A stretch of DNA of 64,000 nt. Source: Pseudomonas sp. Os17. Its GTDB lineage: Bacteria > Pseudomonadota > Gammaproteobacteria > Pseudomonadales > Pseudomonadaceae. The stretch covers positions 5,954,001-6,018,000 of the forward strand of contig NZ_AP014627.1 of NCBI RefSeq assembly GCF_001547895.1. The letters run 5' to 3'. Both the position numbers and the translations under genes were made by a program. The notes beneath the pieces were generated by a model. It saw nothing but the letters and a program-made list of their open reading frames with translations. It did not search any database and was not told the DNA's origin. Below, in pieces: positions 44,272 through 53,809 of the stretch. Each line of letters starts with the position of its first letter. The first letter of the stretch is position 1.

Positions 44272-44883
44272 TCAGCCCCCGCGCTGACGCTTGAGGTGCT
44301 CGGGGATCTTGGCCGCCGGGACTTTCTGCAGTTTGCAGAGAAAGTCGTGGGACAGCTCACGCACGCCATGGGTGTGCCGCAGCTCGCCCGCCAGGTGCGC
44401 CACCAGGTTGGCGGCCATTTCCGCATCGGCCATGGCCCGGTGCGCCTGGCCGGTGTGGGGCAGGCCGGCGTACTGGGTCAGGGTGCCCAGCTTGTGGTTG
44501 GGGGCCGCCGGCATCAGGCGTCGGGCCAGCAACAGCGAACAGGCAAAATTCTGCAAACGGGTGCGCTTGATCCGCCCCAGCTCGAAATCCCAGAACTTCT
44601 GGTCGAACGCCGCGTTGTGGGCCAGCAACGGCGTGGTGCCGACGAACTCGTTGACCTCGTTCATCACCTGCTCCGCCGACGGTGCGCTGCGCAACATGGC
44701 GTTGCTGATGCCGGTCAGCTGTTCGATGAAGCCCGGCACCCGCACCCCGGCGTTCATCAGGCTCTGGTAACGCTCGACGATGCGCCCCTGCTCAAGCATC
44801 ACCACGGCGATTTCCGTGGCCCGGCAACTGCTGCTCGGGGAGATTCCGGTGGTTTCAAAGTCGATGACGGCAATACGTTCCAA
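44272..44883 (-). CDS. DnaQ-like 3'-5' exonuclease
   Basis: A 203-residue DEDDh exonuclease. Exo I is IAVIDFETTGISP, Exo II is LLAHNAAFDQKFWDFEL, and Exo III is HRAMADAEMAANL with the histidine of QAHRAMADA. It resembles the epsilon-type proofreading or RNase T class, but is a stand-alone protein. It lies 27 bases downstream of the NYN-domain gene on the same strand, so the two putative nucleases are likely co-expressed. Confidence 0.87.
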   Translation of the reverse strand: MERIAVIDFETTGISPSSSCRATEIAVVMLEQGRIVERYQSLMNAGVRVPGFIEQLTGISNAMLRSAPSAEQVMNEVNEFVGTTPLLAHNAAFDQKFWDFELGRIKRTRLQNFACSLLLARRLMPAAPNHKLGTLTQYAGLPHTGQAHRAMADAEMAANLVAHLAGELRHTHGVRELSHDFLCKLQKVPAAKIPEHLKRQRGG

Positions 44884-44910
44884 ACCTGTGCAGCTCCGTA
44901 TGAAAAATGA

Positions 44911-45390
44911 TCAGCTCTTGAGCAGCAGGGCGCCTTCGATCGGCACATAGCGCGTGGCGGCGCGAATCAGCGAATTGGCGGTCAGGCCCGGCACGCCGTA
45001 AGCCACGGCGCTGACCCCGTGCTTGTGGATGATGCGTTCGAGCAGCAGGTCGAAGTCGCCGTCGCCGGAGGCCAGCACCACTTCGTCGACCTGGGCGGCG
45101 GCGTCCATGATGTCGATGGTGATGCCCACGTCCCAGTCGCCCTTGGCCGAGCCGTCGCTGCGCTGAATGTAGGGTTTGAGTTTTACCGTGAAGCCCAGGT
45201 TGCGCAGGATCTGCTGAAACTGCTGCTGCTTGCTGTCACCGCGATCGATGGCGTAGGCATAGGCTTCGACGATCTGCCCTTGCTTGCTGATATCCGCCCA
45301 CAGCGCCGCGTAGTTGAAGTGACAACCATAGGCCTGGCGAACGGTGTAGTAGAGGTTCTGGACATCGGCGAACACAGCGATTTTTTTCAC
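44911..45390 (-). CDS. NYN-domain (LabA/DUF88) putative ribonuclease
   Basis: A 159-residue PIN-like protein. The acidic residues of the NYN active site are visible: KIAVFADVQNLYY at the start, GDWDVGITIDIMDAA in the middle, and VVLASGDGDFDLLLERI. Members cleave RNA in several systems, but the targets are usually unknown. It is first in a small operon with the DnaQ-like exonuclease. Confidence 0.87.
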   Translation of the reverse strand: MKKIAVFADVQNLYYTVRQAYGCHFNYAALWADISKQGQIVEAYAYAIDRGDSKQQQFQQILRNLGFTVKLKPYIQRSDGSAKGDWDVGITIDIMDAAAQVDEVVLASGDGDFDLLLERIIHKHGVSAVAYGVPGLTANSLIRAATRYVPIEGALLLKS

Positions 45391-45490
45391 CGCTAATCCT
45401 CATGGCGCAGCAGCGCGGGGGCTGGAACGGGGCTCAAGACCCGAAAAAAGTCGCCCAGTATGCCAGTCACGAGGAATGTTCCGCGAATAA

Positions 45491-45522
45491 TCGGTCCGGA
45501 GCAGGCACCTGCCCCGGACCGA
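45491..45522 (-). terminator. Terminator hairpin after the DUF2076 gene
   Basis: TCGGTCCGG and CCGGACCGA form a 9-bp outer stem, with a further GCAGG/CCTGC inner pairing, followed on the minus strand by TTATTCG. Confidence 0.65.
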
Positions 45523-45529
45523 CGGTGGG

Positions 45530-46297
45530 TCAGACGAAGGAGTCGTCGTCGGAGAAGAACGAGCTGTCGTCGCTGCCGTAGTCGGCGTTGCTGAAGCCGC
45601 CCTGGTCGTTGCCGCCCCAGGCGTCGTTGTTGGCCAGACGCTGATCGTCATTGCCCCAGCCGCTGTTGTCGCTGGCCGGCGCCGGTTCTTCCTTGATGAC
45701 TTCGACGATTTCCTGGGGTTGCTGATTGCTGTGGAACAGGCTGCTGATGCCCTGCGCCAGCATCACCCCGCCGGCCACGCCGGCAGCGGTTTTCAAGGCG
45801 CCTCCGAGGAAGCCGCTGCCGGCCGCGGCCGGAGCAGGTGCTGGCGCATAGTTCTGCTGCGGCGCGCCAAAGCCCTGCTGGGCCGGTGCACCAAAGGACG
45901 AACGCGACGGCTCACGCCAGCCTCCGCCGGAGGATGGCGCCACGCTCGGGGCCTGCGCGGGCGCCGGAGCCGGCTCGCGGGAGCCACCGAAGATGCTCGA
46001 CAGAAAACCGCCGCTCGCCGCCGGAGCTGGCGCTGCGGCCTGGGAGCGGGCCTGTTGCAGCTCGGCCTGCAACTGCTGCACTTGCTGGGTCAGTTGCTTG
46101 TTCTGCTGGTCGAGGCTTTTCAGGGCCGCCTCCTGCACCAGGATCGCCTGGGTCATGAAATACCCGGCCGCAGGCTGGCGGGTCAGATGCTCCTTGATCC
46201 GCGCCTCGGCCTGGGCATCACGCGGGGCTGAATCCGTTTCGGCTTGCTGCAACCGTGAAAACAGTCCATCGATCAGGGTTTGCTCTTCGCTGTTCAT
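45530..46297 (-). CDS. DUF2076 protein
   Basis: A 255-residue protein of the DUF2076 family. MNSEEQTLIDGLFSRLQQAE opens the domain, a coiled coil follows (about 60-90: LDQQNKQLTQQVQQLQAELQQAR), then a low-complexity Ala/Pro/Gly region, a short hydrophobic glycine-rich stretch (about 180-205), and an acidic Asp/Ser tail (GSDDSSFFSDDDSFV). AAGAGG lies before the ATG. The function is unknown; the composition suggests a periplasmic or membrane-peripheral structural role. Confidence 0.83.
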   Translation of the reverse strand: MNSEEQTLIDGLFSRLQQAETDSAPRDAQAEARIKEHLTRQPAAGYFMTQAILVQEAALKSLDQQNKQLTQQVQQLQAELQQARSQAAAPAPAASGGFLSSIFGGSREPAPAPAQAPSVAPSSGGGWREPSRSSFGAPAQQGFGAPQQNYAPAPAPAAAGSGFLGGALKTAAGVAGGVMLAQGISSLFHSNQQPQEIVEVIKEEPAPASDNSGWGNDDQRLANNDAWGGNDQGGFSNADYGSDDSSFFSDDDSFV

Positions 46298-46477
46298 GGC
46301 GACCTCTTTAGATTGCCGGTAAAAATCTGGTCCGCGCCCCCACAGGGCTGCGGTACGCACCAGTTATGGGGCTGGGGCGACGACTTTCAATGGTCTTTAC
46401 TCAAGGTTTACGTTTGCTCCCGGAGGGCCTGCATCGGTTAAAGTGTCAAACCGCTTGGTCAACTGCGATCCCCATCA

Positions 46478-47140
46478 ATGACTCCGTTAGATGTTCTGCG
46501 CGACTCTTTCTATTTCTTCCAGCGTAATCTCGGCCGCATCGCCCAACTGTGCCTGCCTCTGGTGATTCTCGAGGCGCTGTTGCAGCAGGGCGTGAGCAGC
46601 GCCCTGGGCGAGAAGGCCTTCCCCGGCTCCAGCGTGGTGGTGGGCCTGTTGCTGTATCCCTTGTACACCGGCGCGCTGATCCTGTTTCTCGATGCCCGCA
46701 CTCGCGGGCAGTCGCCCCGCAATCGCGATCTGTGGGCCATGGCCCTGAGCCTGTGGCCGCGCTTCGCGCTGCTGACCGCGGTCAGCACGCTGTTGATTCT
46801 GCTCGGGCTGTCGCTGTATTTCCTGCCGGGGCTGTGGCTGATGGTGGTGCTGGCCTTCGCCGAGTACCTGCTGGTACTCAAGGGCCTGGCGCCCCTGGCG
46901 GCGATCAAGGAAAGCCTGCGCCTGAGCCGCGGGCACTTCCTGCGCATCCTGTTGTGCATCCTGGCGGTCATGGCCCCGCTGTGGCTGCTCAAGGGGGCGA
47001 GCGAAGCCGCCTATCCCGAACCGCTCAACCCGATCCTGAGCCTGGTGCTGGACAGTGCCTACAGCTTCCTGCAGTTGTTCACCAGCGTGGTGCTGTTCCG
47101 CCTGTTCATGCTCATCAACGAGCAGTCGGACCAGCGCTGA
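46478..47140 (+). CDS. YciC-type (UPF0259-like) inner-membrane protein
   Basis: A 220-residue protein with about five or six hydrophobic segments, starting MTPLDVLRDSFYFFQRNLGRIAQLCLPLVIL. LKGLAPLAAIKESLRLSRGHFLRILL is the conserved amphipathic block of this family. The ribosome site is weak. The next gene follows after 87 bases on the same strand. The function is unknown. Confidence 0.78.
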   Translation: MTPLDVLRDSFYFFQRNLGRIAQLCLPLVILEALLQQGVSSALGEKAFPGSSVVVGLLLYPLYTGALILFLDARTRGQSPRNRDLWAMALSLWPRFALLTAVSTLLILLGLSLYFLPGLWLMVVLAFAEYLLVLKGLAPLAAIKESLRLSRGHFLRILLCILAVMAPLWLLKGASEAAYPEPLNPILSLVLDSAYSFLQLFTSVVLFRLFMLINEQSDQR

Positions 47141-47227
47141 AACGCTGCGCAACCGCTCTGCCCCTTGGGTGAGGGCGGCGCACTCGGTTATGCTCCGGCC
47201 CATCCCGCAACGCCATAAGCCGAGCCG

Positions 47228-48304
47228 ATGACCCGTCTACTGCGCATCACCCTGTTGAGCCTGCTACTGATCGGCCTGGTGCTGGCCAGCCTGATCTACA
47301 GCCTGACCTGGCGTCCGCAGCCCAAGGAAACCCTGACGGTCAGTTGCAGCGCCCAGGCCGCTCCACTGGTGCCGGGCCAGGCGCTCAAGGTGATGACCTG
47401 GAACCTGCAATACCTGGCCGGCAAGCGCTACGTGTTCTGGAACGACCAGGCCCGGGGCGAGGATGAACGCCCGACCCTGGAAGACATGGCCTTCAGCCTC
47501 GACGAAGTGGCCCGGGTGATCCGCGACGAACAACCGGACCTGGTGCTGCTGCAGGAAGTGGACAACGGCGCCAAGGCCAGCGCCTACCAGGATCAGCTCA
47601 AGCTGCTGCAGGAGCGGGTCACCGACCTGTACCCCTGCAGCACCCAGGCTTACGACTGGAAGGCCGATTTCGTGCCCTCCCCGCACATTTTTGGCAGCGT
47701 CGGCCGGCAACTGGCGACCCTCAGCCGCTACCGCATCGAACACGCCGAACGCCTGCAACTGCCGGTTGCCCCACAGCCACTCATCAGCCGGCAATTCCAG
47801 CCCAAGGACGCCCTGCTCCTGAGCTACCTGCCCCTGAGCGACGGCGGCCAACTGGTGGTGCTCAATACCCACCTGGAACGTGCGCAGCGGGCCGACGACA
47901 CACAACAGAGGCAAGTGACGGCCATTGCCAAGGTGCTGGACAAGCTGGAAAGCCGCGGCACGCCCTGGCTGATTGGCGGCGACTTCAACCTGCTGCCCCT
48001 GGGCCAGTACCAACGCCTGAGCGAAGCACAGCGCGCGCCGTATCAGATCGACAGCCCGCTGCACCTGCTGTGGGACAAGTACCCGATGATCCCCAGCAAC
48101 ACCCAGGCCAGCGGCGTCGACCGTGCGCGCTGGCTGACCCACTACCCCAACGACCCGAGCCTGGACGGCCCGGATCGCACGGTCGACTACCTGTTCTACA
48201 GCCCGCGCCTGAAGCGGGTCGAATCCCGGGTGCGCCAGGACGATACCCTGCGCATCTCCGATCACTTGCCGGTGCTGGCGCGCTTTCTGTTACCGGCCCA
48301 GTAA
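47228..48304 (+). CDS. Endonuclease/exonuclease/phosphatase-family protein
   Basis: A 358-residue membrane-anchored protein. An N-terminal hydrophobic segment (about 5-25) is followed by an EEP catalytic domain: VMTWNLQYLAG, PDLVLLQEVDNG (Glu), VVLNTHLERA (His), LIGGDFNLLPLG (Asp/Asn), and ISDHLPVLARF (Asp-His). The domain may act as a periplasmic nuclease or phospholipase-like phosphodiesterase; the substrate is unknown. Confidence 0.85.
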   Translation: MTRLLRITLLSLLLIGLVLASLIYSLTWRPQPKETLTVSCSAQAAPLVPGQALKVMTWNLQYLAGKRYVFWNDQARGEDERPTLEDMAFSLDEVARVIRDEQPDLVLLQEVDNGAKASAYQDQLKLLQERVTDLYPCSTQAYDWKADFVPSPHIFGSVGRQLATLSRYRIEHAERLQLPVAPQPLISRQFQPKDALLLSYLPLSDGGQLVVLNTHLERAQRADDTQQRQVTAIAKVLDKLESRGTPWLIGGDFNLLPLGQYQRLSEAQRAPYQIDSPLHLLWDKYPMIPSNTQASGVDRARWLTHYPNDPSLDGPDRTVDYLFYSPRLKRVESRVRQDDTLRISDHLPVLARFLLPAQ

Positions 48305-48314
48305 GCCCCGCTCT

Positions 48315-50834
48315 CTATTTGCGCGGTTTGACCCGGGCCGTCGCCTCGGCGATCAACGGGTCATCCGGCCAGTAGTGCTTGGGATAACGCCCCTTGAGGT
48401 CCTTCTTGACCTCGGCATAGGTGCTGCGCCAGAAGTTGGCCAGGTCCTGGGTGACCTGCACCGGACGCCGCGCCGGGGACAACAGGTGCAACTTGACCAC
48501 CTGGCGCCCGCCGGCAATCCGCGGGGTGTCCGACAGACCGAACAGCTCCTGCAGGCGCACGGCCAGAATCGGCGGCTGCTCGCTGTAGTCCAGGCGGATC
48601 GACGACCCCGAAGGCACCGTCAGATGGTGCGGCGCGAGTTCGTCCAGGCGCTGGGGCAGCGGCCAGGGCAGCAGGTTGTGAACGATGCTGGCCAGCTCCA
48701 GATTGGCAAAATGACTGAGGCGCGACACCTTGCCCAGGAAGGGTTGCAGCCATTGCTCCAGGCCTTCGAGCAAGGCGCCGTCGCTGACATCCGGCCATTG
48801 GCTCTCGCCCTTGTCCGCCAGCTCGAGCTGGCGCAACAACATCACCCGGGCCTGCCACTGGCGCAGTTCCGGGGTCCAGGGCAACAGCTCCAGTCCCTTG
48901 CGCCGCACCAGATTGACCAGGGCCCGGCAACGGGCAGCTTCGTCCAGGCCGCTGAGGGGCTCACGGTCGAGCACCAGCTCACCGACCTTGCGCTGGCGCT
49001 CGGCGCGCAGCACACCTTCGCGCTCATCCCAGTCCAACTGGTCGACCGTCCGCACCTGCTCCGCCAGCACGCTGTCGAACAGCGCCGGATCGAAATCCGC
49101 TGCCAGGTAGATGCGTTCTTCACGCTGGCCCTGGCGACTGCCCAGGTCGGCCACCACCAGCCAGGGCTGCTTCATCAGGTTGTCGGCTTCGCTGAACTGC
49201 GCCGCGCGGCCGTTGGCCAGACGATACTCGGCGCCACCGGGACGCCGCTGCTGGGCCACGCGGTCGGGATAGGCCAGGGCCAGCAGGGCCCCGAGCCAAC
49301 GCGGATGCTCGGGATCGCTGACGGCGGACTCTGCCTGCCCACGCAGGTAGCTGCGGTATTGACGCGACAGTTGCCGTGCTCGTTGTACGCCGCCCTGAGC
49401 ACCGCGGGCCGCCCGCTCCTCTCCCGAAAGCAGCACCAGGCGACTGTGCAGATCGGCCCCGGCCCCCCGCAGAATGTCCCGCTCCCCCAACAGCGCCGCG
49501 ACGTCACAGGCCATCTGCGCCAGCCCCAGGGACTGGCCACGCAACAGCAAGTGGGCGATGCGCGGATGAGCCGGCAACTCGGCCATGGCCTGGCCGTGGC
49601 GGGTCAAGGTGCCGTCGTCGTTGAGCGCTCCCAGGCGCCGCAACAGATCCTGGGCCTGGGCATAGGCGGCGCCGGGCGGCGCGTCCAGCCAAGCCAGCTG
49701 GTTCGGCGCCACGCCCCAGCGCGCCAGTTGCAGGGCCAGTCCGGCCAGGTCGGCCTGGAGAATCTCCGCACTGGCATAGGCGGCCAGTTGTTCCTGTTGG
49801 TCGGCGGACCACAAGCGATAACAAACGCCGGGTTCCAGACGCCCGGCCCGACCGGCGCGCTGGGTCGCGCTGGCGCGCGAGATGCGCTGGGTGTCGAGGC
49901 GGGTCATGCCGCTGCCGGGGTCGAAGCGCGGGACCCGCGCCAGTCCCGCGTCCACCACCACCCGTACACCGTTGATGGTCAGGCTGGTTTCGGCAATGTT
50001 GGTGGCCAGCACCACTTTGCGCTGGCTCGCCGGGGCCGGGTCGATGGCGGCGCGCTGGGCCGCCAGGTCGAGCTCGCCGTGCAATGGGCACAGCAGGATA
50101 TCGTCGCGCGGCCCCAGGGCTTCGGCCAGTTGCTGATGGACCCGGCGGATCTCCGCCTGCCCGGGGAGAAACACCAGCAGGCTGCCGCTTTCATCATTGA
50201 GGGCTTCCAGAACCGTCTGCACCACTCGCGGCTCGATGAACTCGCCAGGCTGGAACGGGAGCCCCCAGCGCTGGGTCACCGGGAACATGCGCCCTTCACT
50301 GCGCAGGATCGGCGCATCGCCCAGCAGCGTGGACAGCCGCTCGCCCTCCAGGGTCGCCGACATCAACAGGATCTTCAGCGGCTGCTGGTCACGGAACAGC
50401 TCGCGACCATTGAGACTCAGGGCCAGGGCCAGATCGGCATCCAGGCTGCGCTCGTGAAATTCGTCGAAGATCAGCAGCCCCACCCCTTCCAGGGCCGGGT
50501 CGTCCTGCAGGCGACGGGTGAGAATGCCTTCGGTGACCACTTCGATACGGGTGCGCGGGCCGACCTTGCTGTCCAGGCGGATGCGGTAGCCCACGGTTTC
50601 CCCGACTTTCTCCCCCAGCTCGCTGGCCAGGCGCTCGGCGGCGGCCCGTGCCGCCAGCCGCCGGGGTTCGAGCATGAGGATGGTCTGTCCTGCCAGCCAG
50701 TCCTGATCCAGAAGCGCCAGGGGCACGCGGGTGGTCTTGCCGGCCCCGGGCGGGGCTTCGAGCACCGCTTCATGGCGCGCCGCCAGGGCCTCGCGCAGTG
50801 CAGGCAAAACTTCATCAATTGGCAAAGAATTCAT
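48315..50834 (-). CDS. hrpB: ATP-dependent helicase HrpB
   Basis: An 839-residue DExH helicase. GAGKTTRVPLALL is the Walker A motif, FDEFHERSLDADLAL is motif II with D-E-F-H, then MSATLEG, and the C-terminal RecA part has LATNIAETSLTI and RAGRAGRLEPG. The C-terminal HrpB domain (about 680-839: RLDYSEQPPILAVRLQELFGL, NFWRSTYAEVKKDLKGRYPKHYWPDDP) identifies this family. I chose the start MNSLPIDEVLP with GGGAG upstream. The cellular role in Pseudomonas is little studied. Confidence 0.93.
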   Translation of the reverse strand: MNSLPIDEVLPALREALAARHEAVLEAPPGAGKTTRVPLALLDQDWLAGQTILMLEPRRLAARAAAERLASELGEKVGETVGYRIRLDSKVGPRTRIEVVTEGILTRRLQDDPALEGVGLLIFDEFHERSLDADLALALSLNGRELFRDQQPLKILLMSATLEGERLSTLLGDAPILRSEGRMFPVTQRWGLPFQPGEFIEPRVVQTVLEALNDESGSLLVFLPGQAEIRRVHQQLAEALGPRDDILLCPLHGELDLAAQRAAIDPAPASQRKVVLATNIAETSLTINGVRVVVDAGLARVPRFDPGSGMTRLDTQRISRASATQRAGRAGRLEPGVCYRLWSADQQEQLAAYASAEILQADLAGLALQLARWGVAPNQLAWLDAPPGAAYAQAQDLLRRLGALNDDGTLTRHGQAMAELPAHPRIAHLLLRGQSLGLAQMACDVAALLGERDILRGAGADLHSRLVLLSGEERAARGAQGGVQRARQLSRQYRSYLRGQAESAVSDPEHPRWLGALLALAYPDRVAQQRRPGGAEYRLANGRAAQFSEADNLMKQPWLVVADLGSRQGQREERIYLAADFDPALFDSVLAEQVRTVDQLDWDEREGVLRAERQRKVGELVLDREPLSGLDEAARCRALVNLVRRKGLELLPWTPELRQWQARVMLLRQLELADKGESQWPDVSDGALLEGLEQWLQPFLGKVSRLSHFANLELASIVHNLLPWPLPQRLDELAPHHLTVPSGSSIRLDYSEQPPILAVRLQELFGLSDTPRIAGGRQVVKLHLLSPARRPVQVTQDLANFWRSTYAEVKKDLKGRYPKHYWPDDPLIAEATARVKPRK

Positions 50835-50964
50835 GCTGGCTCCCAAACAGAGGCGCGAGTATAACGGCGAACTGCCTGGGGTTAATCATGGTCTGAGTGC
50901 TGATCGACAAGACTCAACACCCCGCTCCATCCTTCTTTGCTTTCGTGCTTGCTAGGAGATTTCC

Positions 50965-51384
50965 ATGCGTATTCCCCACCGTGTCATTGGCGGCGTCCTG
51001 ATCACCACCCTGCTGACCCAACTGACTGCCTGCGGTTCGATCTTCTTCCCCGACCGGCGCGGCCAGATCGACGGCAAGATCGATCCGGTGGTCGTGGTAC
51101 TGGATGCCGTTGGCCTGCTGTTCTATGTGATCCCGGGGCTGATCGCCTTTGGCGTCGACTTCGCCACCGGGGCGATCTACCTGGAGCCCGGCAAGACCGC
51201 GCAGATCGCCCCGGAAAAACTCCAGCAGGCCATTGGCGCCGACGGTAAAGTCGACAACCGTAAACTGCAGGCCATTCTGGAAAGCGAACTGGGGGGCCAC
51301 TTCCCCCTGGATGACCCGCGCCTGATCCAGCACAAGGGCAGCGTGCAGCAACTGGCCCTGTATGGCCTGCAGCCCGCCGCCTGA
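50965..51384 (+). CDS. Small lipoprotein of unknown function
   Basis: A 139-residue predicted lipoprotein: signal peptide with the lipobox LTACG, cysteine at 23. The mature part has a hydrophobic segment (about 45-70: VVVLDAVGLLFYVIPGLIAFGVDF), giving a tethered or integral protein, and a polar C-terminus. GGAG precedes the ATG. The same family is often annotated by error as polynucleotide phosphorylase; nothing in this sequence supports that. Confidence 0.78.
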   Translation: MRIPHRVIGGVLITTLLTQLTACGSIFFPDRRGQIDGKIDPVVVVLDAVGLLFYVIPGLIAFGVDFATGAIYLEPGKTAQIAPEKLQQAIGADGKVDNRKLQAILESELGGHFPLDDPRLIQHKGSVQQLALYGLQPAA

Positions 51385-51411
51385 CCCCCCGACTCAAGGA
51401 ACCCGCCGTCG

Positions 51412-52308
51412 ATGATTGGCAACCCGGAACACGCTCGCCTCCTGCGCCTGGCCACCCGCGCCTCGGTCACCGTCGCAGGCATCCTGATTGTGACCAAGGC
51501 GATCGCCTGGTGGCTCAGCGGCTCGGTGAGCATGCTGGCGGGCCTGACCGACTCGGTGCTCGACGGCTTCACCTCGCTGCTCAATCTGTTGGCGGTGCAT
51601 TACGCCCTGCGCCCGGCCGATGACGATCATCGCTACGGCCACGGCAAGGCCGAGTCGCTGGCGGGCATGGCCCAGGCGCTGTTCATCGCCGGCAGTGCGG
51701 TGCTGATTGCCTTTCAGGCGTTCGAGCGCCTGCAGCACCCGGAGCCGGTGGGCGCGCCCTGGCTGAGCATCGGGGTGATCGGGCTGTCACTGGTGCTGAC
51801 CGTGGCGCTGCTGATCCTGCAACATCGAGTGATCCGCGAAACCGGCTCCAATGCGGTACGGGCCGACTCGCTGCACTACCGCTCCGACCTGCTGCTCAAT
51901 GGCAGCATCCTCCTGGCCCTGGTGCTGGCGGCCTTCGGCTGGCATCAGGTGGACGCCTGGTTCGGCCTGGGGATCGCCGCCTACATTCTCTGGAGCGCGA
52001 TCCACATCGCCCGGGAAAGCTTCTCGGTGCTGATGGATGAGGAGCTGCCCCCCGATGTCAGCCAGCACATGCTGGAACTGGCCTGCAGTGTGCCCGGGGT
52101 GCTGGGCGCCCATGACCTGCGCACGCGGATTTCCGGCAGCCACTGGTTCGTCCAACTGCACCTGGAATTGCCTGGCGACCTGAGCCTGTCGGTGGCCCAC
52201 GCCATCAGCGATCAGGCCGCCGAGGCGATCCACCAGGCCTATCCACGGGCTGAAGTGCTGGTACACGCCGATCCGCAGGAAGTGGTCGAGGCCGCCAAAG
52301 CTCAGTAA
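51412..52308 (+). CDS. fieF: Cation diffusion facilitator (FieF-like iron/zinc efflux)
   Basis: A 298-residue CDF exporter with six membrane helices. The transport-site motifs are LTDSVLDGF (TM2, D-x-x-x-D) and HYRSDLLLN (TM5, H-x-x-x-D), matching the Asp/His set of FieF. The cytosolic zinc-binding domain (about 205-290) contains GVLGAHDLRTRISGSHWFVQLHLEL. FieF exports ferrous iron or zinc; the exact metal is inferred from similarity. The 3' end overlaps the convergent DUF6515 gene by seven bases. Confidence 0.88.
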   Translation: MIGNPEHARLLRLATRASVTVAGILIVTKAIAWWLSGSVSMLAGLTDSVLDGFTSLLNLLAVHYALRPADDDHRYGHGKAESLAGMAQALFIAGSAVLIAFQAFERLQHPEPVGAPWLSIGVIGLSLVLTVALLILQHRVIRETGSNAVRADSLHYRSDLLLNGSILLALVLAAFGWHQVDAWFGLGIAAYILWSAIHIARESFSVLMDEELPPDVSQHMLELACSVPGVLGAHDLRTRISGSHWFVQLHLELPGDLSLSVAHAISDQAAEAIHQAYPRAEVLVHADPQEVVEAAKAQ

Positions 52309-53396
52309 GTGACCTGATACCCCCGCGAACTCAGGCAGTTGCCCTGGGCCTGACGGTAGGCCTGCACCACCTCCGGAGCGGGCTGATAGGTCGCGCCGGC
52401 CGGATCGAAACCGCTCTGCTGCACCGCCCAGCGATAGCAATCGTAGCGATCCTGATCGATCTGCTGCGGCGACTGGCCGTTGACCGGGTAAGCCAGAACG
52501 TCATAGCCATTGCCAGCCGGCGGCTGATCCGGCGGCGGCACGCCCACGGGCGGTTCGACCACGACGTACTGCTGGGTGTCCGCTTCGTAGCTGTAGTAGG
52601 CCCCGGCGGCGAGAAAGAACAGCGCGCTGCCGATCCAGATTTCCCGCGCGTAATCGGGCAGGTATCCCACTCGAATGCCATAGGGTGGATGCACCACCAC
52701 ATAGCGGGAACCCTGCGGGCGATACCAGTAGCCACCCGAGAAGAAGTAGTCCTGGCCGCGATACGGCACGCGGTAGTTGCGCTCGGGGAAACGGTCGATC
52801 ACGTAGCCCGGGCGGTACTGCGGCCCTGGTCCCCAACCGTTGCCATGCCCATCGGGACGCCCCGGCCAGCGATGATCATTGGGGCGGCCATAGTCCGGCC
52901 GTGAACCCGGCCCACCGGCCTGCCAGTGCTGGTTGTAGTCGTTGCGCCGGGGAATGTCCTGGTAGTAGCCACGCTGGGGCTCCTGGGTCTGGCGCACGGT
53001 GTCGGGCCGCCCCTGGATCGGCAGGCTGGGTGCTGCCTGCGGCTGTTGCTGCGGCGCCGGCGCAGGCCGGCTTTGCTGGTTGGGATCATGCGGGGGGCGG
53101 TTCTGCCACTGCCCGCCGGGGTTCAGTCCATTGTGTTCGAACTGACGGCTGTTCTCGCCACGGATGATTTCATTCTGTGGCCGCTGCTGCGGGGCGGGTT
53201 GCGCCCGTTCCGGCGGGCTCCCCGGACGGCCCTGATTGCCTTCCCCATGCCCTTCCGGGGCATGCTCATGCTGCCCGCCGGAAGGCGCTCCCTGCTGGGG
53301 CGGTCGTCTGTCGTCTCGCTCATCGGCGAGCACTTGCGCGCTGACGCTCACGCACAACACACCAACACCTGCCAAACGCCAGATGCGCGACTTCAT
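52302..53396 (-). CDS. Exported DUF6515-like glutamine/proline-rich protein
   Basis: A 364-residue protein with a signal peptide (1-24, SVSAQVLA). A long low-complexity stretch rich in Gln, Pro, Arg, Gly and His (about 26-175) precedes the conserved part: PERNYRVPYRGQDYFFSGGYWYRP and YVVVHPPYGIRVGYLPDYA, which I associate with DUF6515. A hydrophobic segment follows (IWIGSALFFLAAGAYYSYE) and a C-terminal region ending RGYQVTY. GAGGA precedes the ATG. Its role is unknown; envelope location is inferred. Confidence 0.78.
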   Translation of the reverse strand: MKSRIWRLAGVGVLCVSVSAQVLADERDDRRPPQQGAPSGGQHEHAPEGHGEGNQGRPGSPPERAQPAPQQRPQNEIIRGENSRQFEHNGLNPGGQWQNRPPHDPNQQSRPAPAPQQQPQAAPSLPIQGRPDTVRQTQEPQRGYYQDIPRRNDYNQHWQAGGPGSRPDYGRPNDHRWPGRPDGHGNGWGPGPQYRPGYVIDRFPERNYRVPYRGQDYFFSGGYWYRPQGSRYVVVHPPYGIRVGYLPDYAREIWIGSALFFLAAGAYYSYEADTQQYVVVEPPVGVPPPDQPPAGNGYDVLAYPVNGQSPQQIDQDRYDCYRWAVQQSGFDPAGATYQPAPEVVQAYRQAQGNCLSSRGYQVTY

Positions 53397-53809
53397 GCTA
53401 TTCCTCACTGCGGATTGGGGCCTGTAGATAAGACTGAAAAAGCCCAGGGCGGTTCTGCTAGAGATTATCAGTCACGAGACTTATTTCGCAGGCAATAAAA
53501 AAGGGCGGCCCGTCGGCCGCCCTTTGAGATTTTGTCCGTGCTCGACGCTTTTGACGCCGGCTCACCTCACTCCGTCTTCTGGACAGGGTGTAGCCCGGGG
53601 GCCGGCTCAACCCTGTGGGATTGGCGGCCGCGGCAGGCCTGATTCGGCGGGCCGCAGTGGACTCTATGTCCGGGCAGTGATTCTGGTGATAAGAATAGGC
53701 CTGGGCCGACGACAGAGGATTGCGAAGATTGCTTGCAAAAACACCTCTTGCGCAATTTTTAACCCGAGATAGATAATTCAACGCAATACTTATGAGAAAG
53801 GCCTGATTG
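53397..53809. other. Intergenic region with a bidirectional terminator and AT-rich lrp promoter
   Basis: About 410 bases. A terminator lies at 53498-53526. The AT-rich stretch 53730-53790 (with TTGCAAAAACACC and ATTTTTAACC) should hold the lrp promoter. A possible 119-codon minus-strand frame crosses the terminator and is not credible. Confidence 0.6.
53498..53526. terminator. Bidirectional terminator
   Basis: AAAGGGCGGC and GCCGCCCTTT flank a short loop, with A-tract before and T-tract after the stem. Confidence 0.85.

Noticed and set aside
48375..50864. 829-codon frame opposite hrpB
   Set aside because: Shadow of a full-length helicase with complete motifs.
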